This document shows, piece after piece, positions 58,492-64,000 of a DNA stretch of 64,000 nucleotides; positions within the stretch are counted from its first letter, which is position 1, and each line of letters opens with the position of its first letter. This DNA comes from Euptelea pleiosperma (taxonomy: Eukaryota > Streptophyta > Magnoliopsida > Ranunculales > Eupteleaceae). The stretch is from positions 11,025,464-11,089,463 of the forward strand of contig CM068548.1 in the NCBI GenBank assembly GCA_035048495.1, written 5' to 3'. Below the pieces are notes generated by a model that was not told where the DNA came from, did no database searches, and was given only the letters and a program-made list of their open reading frames with translations. The position numbers and the translations under genes are program-made.

Positions 58492-58836
58492 TGACAGCCC
58501 TAAAATGACAGGCTCCCGTTACGTGGCACACTCGTAGAGGACTCTAACTTAATGGATGTTTGGCCAATCCCTAGGTTGTCCTATAAACCAAAAAATCTGC
58601 CTGATTAGTGATTTCTAGGCGGTGGATCTTTGTACCTCAAATACTGCTCAAATTCCCACAGTTGAGATCAACCCATGAAAATAATTCCAATCCAACGTCT
58701 AGAAATCACTAATCAGGCTGATTTTTTTGTTTGTAGGTCCACCTAGGGATTGGCCACGCATCCATACGATCAGAGTCGTCTGCCATGTGGCTCATATTGT
58801 GTCCTGTAACGGGAGCCTGTCATTTTAGGGCTGTCA
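58492..58836. mobile_element. Palindromic MITE, 345 bp, with near-perfect termini
   Basis: The left TGACAGCCCTAAAATGACAG continues GCTCCCGTTAC, and the right end is its exact complement. The next stretch of both arms holds the family motifs GATGTTTGGCCAATCCCTAG and CTAGGGATTGGCCACGCATC. The outer termini differ from the GAGTAAAAC subfamily. The intact termini suggest a fairly young copy. Confidence 0.85.
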
Positions 58837-59069
58837 ATAAATATTTTAATTTTGGGTCAGTTGGTCTAGAAATTATTATAAAATTATAAATAATTAAAAT
58901 AGGAAAAGGGAATGAAGCAATTAAGAGCAACACAATGTCACCATAACTCATAAGTAGTACGAAAAAATAAAAAGCAAAAAGAAAAGTGTTAGGTCTACCT
59001 AGCGATTGGCCAAAAAAACTTCCTACCGTCAGTGGTCTCTAATAGGATGCCACGTGGCTTAAGACTTTG

Positions 59070-59850
59070 CGGACGGCTGCCAGTCAGCAGAGTTGTTGAG
59101 TGACCACGATATGAGCCACGTGGCATATTCTTAGTGATTTTTGACGGTATGGATGTTTGGCTTGATTAGTGATTTTTAAGCGTTGGATTGGAGTCTTTCT
59201 TGGGTTTGATTTTTAACGGTGGAATTTGAGCACTATTGACCATAGTTTAGGTACAAAGATAGAAAGATTTGAAATCACTAATCAGCCTGATTTTTGGTTT
59301 GTAGGTACACCTAGAGTAAAACTTTGCTGCAATATAAGTCCCGTGGCATATTCTTAGAGGACGTTGATCCCTTGTTGGACCTACAAACCACAAATCAGGC
59401 TGATTAGTGATTTCAAGCCTTTGAATCTTTCTACCCAATTAATAGTCAATAATGCTTTACAAGTGTTAAAGTCAACCCATCAAAATGACTCCAGTCCTTC
59501 GCTTTGAAATCACTAATAAAGTTGACTTTTTGGTTTGTAGGTCCCACCTAAGGATTGGCCAAACATCCAAACGGTAAGCATCCAGCATCCACTAAAAATG
59601 TACCACGTGGCTCATATTGTGGGCAGTCAGCGACTATGCTGACGAAGTTTTAATCCACTTAGGTATTGGCCAACATCCATACGGCCAACATCGGAGAAAA
59701 TTCTTGAAGCAGTAGCCAATAACATCACGCCACAAACCTCCACTGCTTCAAAAATTCTCTCAACCTCGCCTACGAATGCCACGATGGCTCATATTGTAAA
59801 GCTTTGCTTACGAGTGCTGGTCAGCAAATTAAGATCTACTCATACTGGTC
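59070..59850. mobile_element. Nested palindromic MITEs
   Basis: An outer copy runs from about 59085 (GTCAGCAGAGTTGTTGAGTG) to about 59825 (GGTCAGCAAATTAAG). It is interrupted at 59314-59655 by another member of the same family, and holds a small hairpin at 59694-59761 (TTCTTGAAGCAGT / ACTGCTTCAAAAATTC). Confidence 0.7.
59314..59655. mobile_element. Inner palindromic MITE, about 342 bp
   Basis: The ends are GAGTAAAACTTTGCTG and GCTGACGAAGTTTTAATC. It splits the outer copy's GTAGGTACACCTAG from ATCCACTTAGGTATTGGCC. TACACCTAG and TCCACTTAG agree at seven of nine positions, a likely 9-bp target duplication. Confidence 0.75.
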
Positions 59851-59859
59851 CGTCATCAA

Positions 59860-60430
59860 CATTGAGGAAAAGTTTAACCGTACGGATGTTTGTCCAGTCC
59901 CTAAGTAGATCTGTACACCAAAAATCATCCCGATGGGTCGTGATGTAACAAGGTACACCGAGATCTTTTGAAACGGGGAAGCGCAATTTCTGTTACTCGT
60001 GAGATCTGGGCCCACTGACCGCATGGATGTTTAGCCTATCCCTTCGTAGACTTCATACCAAAAATCAGCTTGATTGAAGATTTTTAGCCGTTGTTTTAGT
60101 ACTAAAAAATGGTTGAATTAAACGGCTATAAGCACACCTTAAAAGGTACTTTAAAATGCATACCTTGTTACATCTTTTTCCTTTTTGAATTGCAGCAAAG
60201 GATGGCCAAACATCCATACGGTCAGAAGTTCCCAAAAGGAGAAAAGATTCGCTCTCCTGGTCCAGGGGACCTTCAAACTTTGAAGGTTCCCCTCCCAAAA
60301 GGTATGACACGTACGTCAAGGCCAAAAACTAACTCATGTTAAACCCTTGGTTAGTTAGTTGTCGTTAACACAGGGTACATGTCAAACATTTTGGGAGGGG
60401 TCGTTCAAAGTTTGAAGGTCCCCGGGACCA
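59860..60430. mobile_element. Palindromic MITE family copies, GTCGTGATGTAACAAGGT subtype
   Basis: The GTCGTGATGTAACAAGGT start at 59938 is shared with 46326, followed by ACTGACCGCATGGATGTTTA and, at 60203, AAACATCCATACGGTCAG. AAACATTTTGGGAGGGG near 60385 is shared with the copy near 54510. Confidence 0.6.
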
Positions 60431-60539
60431 ATAAATTTTTTCTCTCCCCAAAGTGTGTCACATAGCATACTTTAGGGTTAAAATTTCGAAGCAGCATGAT
60501 TTTCGAAGTGGCGATCATGCGCCACATATACCCATTGGT

Positions 60540-61042
60540 TGCTTTTTAAAACCAAATCCTAAACCCCGTGTTTAGCTAACCTCTCAAACTGAGTTTGAGA
60601 CTTCCGTATAGTGTTGGTTCGATGGAGTTTTGAAAATACTCCTCCCGGATCGACACACTCTCTATATCCGAATCTCGTAAATATAACATCCGTAAGAATT
60701 TGAGCCTCTGTAAGGCTGTCAAGCTGCTAATTTTGGTTAGACCAAAAAACACATCCTTCTGGATCTTCTCCTTCAAACTTTGGAAAATCAATCTAAAGGG
60801 ACGTCAATGTGTAACCAAAGTACCTTGGGCTGCTGCATTTTGAAATGTCTCAAAATTTGAATTTTGAGTACGATCGTTGACTGTGTGGAAGAGGATGGCC
60901 AATCTATCTATGCTTGCAGCAATTGAATGGCCTCTTGGAATTCATGCATTTCCCCTTCGTTTGAGTTGAAGAGTGATTGCGTCCACACGATCGTTGAGCT
61001 CCTTGACTGTCACCATGGTAATTGGCTTAGATCAGATCCAAA
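60540..61042 (-). mobile_element. Gypsy-like retrotransposon 5' end: leader and gag fragment
   Basis: Minus-strand translation shows a start 'MVTVKELNDRVDAITLQLKR' with later stops. Then, in a shifted frame, 'FEGEDPEGCVFWSNQN' and 'RKSQTQFERLAKH' appear. These are the retrotransposon gag signature phrases (GEDPEGW, then YQSQFERLA). Most of the gag and all of pol are gone. Confidence 0.72.
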
Positions 61043-61053
61043 CTCTGATACCA
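61043..61053 (-). other. Primer binding site for initiator tRNA-Met
   Basis: TGGTATCAGAG on the minus strand is the classic plant retrotransposon PBS complementary to the 3' end of tRNA-iMet. It lies two bases after the LTR end. Confidence 0.85.
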
Positions 61054-61055
61054 GA

Positions 61056-61435
61056 TGATACAATAAGATGGATATTGGCTTACAAGGTAATGCTAATCTC
61101 TAATAGATCCCTGGATTGACTCAACCTCTTCTAAGAAAAAAAAAACTTATTCAAATTGGAAGAGAATATATAAGGAAACTAAAAAATAAAGTGCGGCTCC
61201 TAATATAACACTGTTATATTTGTGAAAAAATCATTTTTCCCATTACCAAGATTATTTCAAACAAATAATAAAAAAACTAGTCTGCAAACTATTGCAAATT
61301 TTTAGAGTATGCAAATGTGATTAGAAAGTGACAAGTAACAACCAAATCGTTGTTAATTAACCTACTATTTACGCAAACTCTCTCCTTAACTAGGGTTAAC
61401 TAGGGTTTTGGACTATACCCCCTGCTGAACTTACA
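61056..61435 (-). mobile_element. 5' LTR of the gypsy-like element, about 380 bp
   Basis: On the minus strand it begins about TGTAAGTTCAGC (61435) and ends TTGTATCA (61056), next to the PBS. The TG start is my best guess. A TATATATTC promoter-like motif occurs near 61170. No 3' LTR was seen in the window. Confidence 0.6.
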
Positions 61436-61747
61436 TGCCCAAATTCAGCCTGATATTTTGGCTAGATCAGATTTTGGGTTGATATTTCTATTTTTTCTTC
61501 ATCATCCATTTGTATTTTGAGATCTTCTCGATCTCCTTTCATTAATGCATTTCTGGACTTATAAAAAAAAAAAATATTCAGCATGATAGGTGATTCTTAA
61601 TTTCTTATCCATTGGATTTGAGCTTTCTTAAAATGGACTATAAAATGGGTAAGGACATTGGATCCAAGGCCATGATGAAAAATGATAAATCCAACGGATA
61701 AACATCCAACTATAAAGTTGATTTTCTGCCTATGGGTTCAACAAGAG

Positions 61748-62190
61748 CAATTGCGGAGCCAAGGGGGCGAGGGTGGACAGTTGCCCACCCTCAACTTTGA
61801 ATTTTTGCACATCCATAGGTGATCTACAGTTCCAGCCAGTGCAGCACTCTTACGTTGTCTACCCTCAACTTCAATGTTTAGCCCATACCTAGGTGGACCA
61901 TGGTATTTGTCACGTGCAACACTCTTAGAGATCACTAACTGCATGGATATTTGGCCCATCCTTAGGTGGACTTATATACCAAAAATGAGCCTCATCAGTG
62001 TTTTCTAACCTTTGGATCTAAGTACCCCAAATTATGTTTGAATCCAACAATAAAAAAAATTTCATGAAATAGAGTCGAATTCAATGGTTAGAAATTACAA
62101 ATCAGGCTGGTTTTTGGTCTGTGGGTCCACCTAGTGATGGGCCAAACATCCATAAAGTTAGTGGTCTTTAAGCATGTGCCACATGGCCCA
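61748..62190. mobile_element. hAT-type MITE, CAATTGCGGAGCC copy, 3' decayed
   Basis: CAATTGCGGAGCCAAGGGGG followed by GGTGGACAGTTGCCCACCCT aligns with the intact element starting at 20740, including CATGGATATTTGGCCCATCC at about 61941. The right TIR is lost near 62190. Confidence 0.75.
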
Positions 62191-62199
62191 TACTATGGT

Positions 62200-63270
62200 C
62201 CAAGACAATGGAGAGTGTCTCCTAGTTTAATGGACATCTCTCAAAAAGAAATCGGAACATACATGTCATTGGCAAAAAACTCTAAGTAAGACAGTAGCAC
62301 AAACTTAGATCAGTGTTATACATCGAGATGATGATAGTAATCAAAGCCTGCTTGTGTTACGAGCTGAACGGGTGACAACTTACCCAAACTATTGGCCCAT
62401 TTCCAGTGAAAGAGTGCTCGATAATTAGGATAATCCACTTACATTAATAACTGCAGTATAAGAGATAACTCCTAATCATACTATACAATAATCTAGAACT
62501 TAATAAAATTTTAAAAAGAAATGCTAACCAATCCATTCCAAATGTCACTGGATCAATGATGTAATCAATCGCTTTAAACATCAACAGTAGTGAGACAACT
62601 AGGAATACGACCATCATTAACAATGTATGTACGTCATCATTAAAAACCTTAAATTAGATGAAGGGTTTAAAAAAGCTACACACTCATGTTCAACCTACAG
62701 ACAATATGGTAATAAAGGTAGCGGTCCAAAAAATGTCATTTCTTGATCAAGATGGTCTTTAATGTATACTAAATCAATTCTCCATGTTGTCAGAAGTTAA
62801 AGAAAAGTAATGGAACTGAATTTATTATGCCTTCCTTTACATGCATGCTTGAATAAGTCTTCATTCATTTTCCGCAATAGAAATGTTGGCATGACAATCT
62901 CTTTCTAAAGGAGACAAAGAGAAAACTATTCTCACATACTAATGGACGAACCATTTGACAAATTTATGTGACAGTGCACTTGCTGCGGGAAAAGAGATGA
63001 TTGAGAAAAATGGGAGAAATGTGAGAGATGTATTTTCAACGTTTAGAAATTTCAGGTTTCAAAGAAATTGAAAATAGCTGGCGTGTCCGCTAGCTATGCG
63101 ACCGATCAATGTGCCAATGGTCCTAATCACTATGAAAAACTTGCCAATCTTGTCTATCTGTCCATAATTAACTAAAAAAAATCGAAGTAGTTCATGAGTA
63201 TTAGCCCCACAAGCCCTACCTCTCTACTAGAAGTCATATTTGGTTTATGTAAGATTAGAAAGTTGAGGAT
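62200..63270. other. Intergenic; nothing recognised
   Basis: AT-rich DNA with no coding sequence, RNA gene or repeat end that I can support. Confidence 0.6.
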
Positions 63271-63273
63271 GCC

Positions 63274-63358
63274 AGCTTGCTTAGTTGGTAAAGTTTGTGG
63301 GTGATGATACCATAGACCAAGACCTGCCTTCACTGAGTTACTACCAAAAAAGAAAAAG
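63274..63358 (+). mobile_element. tRNA-derived SINE with deleted B box
   Basis: It has AGCTTGCTTAGTTGGTAAAG (A-box region) and ACCATAGACC, then jumps to AAGACCTGCCTTCACTGAGT and an A-rich tail. About 10 bp spanning GGGTTCAAAA are missing compared with the copy at 55347. Confidence 0.75.
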
Positions 63359-63639
63359 ATTGGAAAGTTGTAGTCAAGCTTCACCCTTTCCATCAGTAAG
63401 GAGAACGAATTACTGAACAAAAAATCTCTAAATTTTTGGCACCCCTTAACCCGTTTGGCCTCTACACATAGGAGGGCAATTCTGACATTTTAAGCTTCGG
63501 GGGGCAGACGTCAAACGAATTGACATTCTAGGTTCGTTTTGACAATTTTCAAGAAATTCGGTTCTTTTATAATAATTCATTAAAATATAAGTTTGTTTTG
63601 AAAATTTTCCACTTCTCAATTTGTTAATTTCTTATTATT

Positions 63640-63770
63640 AGGAATTTATAGAATGAAGTTCATGTCCTTTTACCCATGAGAAGAAATCACAATGTCAACA
63701 TTAGGCGTGAAACCATCTTATCTATGGAGTTTTTTTTTTCCAATCCTTTTCCTGGCCATGAAATTCAATA
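63640..63770. repeat. Dispersed repeat shared with 58365-58470
   Basis: TTTATAGAATGAAGTTCATG, then CACAATGTCAACATTAGG and CCATGAAATTC, match TTTATAGAATGACGTTCATG, AAATGTCAACATTAAAG and GCTATGAAATTC at 58370-58470. Confidence 0.75.
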
Positions 63771-63799
63771 AATATTTACTTTTTGGTGGGAAAGCGAAC

Positions 63800-64000
63800 G
63801 AGTAAAACTTTGATGACAAGGCTTGTCGTCGAGGCCGATGACAACACACAAGATGAGACACATAGCACAATTTTAGAGGACTCTAACCGTATGGATGTTT
63901 GGCCAATCCCTAGGTGGACCTACAAACCAAAAATCAGCTTGATTAGTGATTTCTAGGCGTTGGATAGCAATTATTCTCGTGGGTTGATTTTAACACTGGG
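63800..64000. mobile_element. Palindromic MITE, left part (cut by window end)
   Basis: It starts GAGTAAAACTTTGATGAC and runs through ACCGTATGGATGTTTGGCCA, CCTAGGTGGACCTACAAACC and AATCAGCTTGATTAGTG to the last base. Confidence 0.8.

Noticed and set aside
1..64000. CRISPR arrays, operons, phage or other prokaryotic systems
   Set aside because: Nothing of the kind is present; gene structure is entirely plant nuclear, and the regular repeats are microsatellites, minisatellites or MITE arms.

Overview
This is plant nuclear DNA from a flowering plant. The evidence is AT-rich non-coding sequence, intron-rich genes of plant-specific type (MSI4/FVE, ROOT HAIR DEFECTIVE 3, a ZIP metal transporter of the IRT3/ZIP4 group), long introns filled with transposons (up to about 6.8 kb), and many MITEs, LINEs and short tRNA-derived SINEs. 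The repeat load suggests a medium to large genome. Species cannot be read from the window.

Layout. 1-505: the tail of a Ty1/copia element (RNase H end, polypurine tract, 210-bp LTR). 3035-16415, minus strand: 13 exons of a WD40 gene orthologous to MSI4/FVE, whose last exon(s) lie left of the window. Its introns hold LINE, copia and MITE debris. 18918-26187, minus strand: a 78-residue oligosaccharyltransferase subunit (OST5/TMEM258 family) in four small exons. Its 6.8-kb intron 2 contains a hAT element with a captured F-box gene fragment. 26250-34000: intergenic, with SINEs, a broken LINE, a long inverted repeat and a cluster of palindromic MITEs. 34278-45196, plus strand: a complete 23-exon RHD3/SEY1/atlastin-type GTPase of 817 residues. 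48515-53565, minus strand: a complete 7-exon GT31 beta-1,3-galactosyltransferase of 368 residues, with a decayed copy of its 3' end at 45665-46315. 55696-57481, minus strand: a complete 2-exon ZIP transporter of 378 residues. 58000-64000: nested palindromic MITEs, the 5' end of a gypsy-like retrotransposon and another SINE.

The five genes are unrelated single-copy housekeeping or regulatory genes: chromatin, ER N-glycosylation, ER shaping, Golgi glycosylation and metal transport. There is no operon-like logic. OST5, RHD3 and the galactosyltransferase all act in the secretory pathway, but I take this as coincidence.

I found no evidence of a new multi-gene system. The most interesting items are structural: a hAT element with an exact 8-bp target duplication carrying an F-box fragment and a second hAT MITE; a roughly 345-bp palindromic MITE family with G-box motifs, one copy sitting just upstream of the MSI4/FVE start; a tRNA-derived SINE family; two long foldbacks; two GC-AG introns fixed by reading frame; and the duplicated 3' end of the galactosyltransferase. 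Exon boundaries were placed by hand from splice sites, frame and remembered family sequence. For each complete gene the exon lengths sum to a multiple of three.
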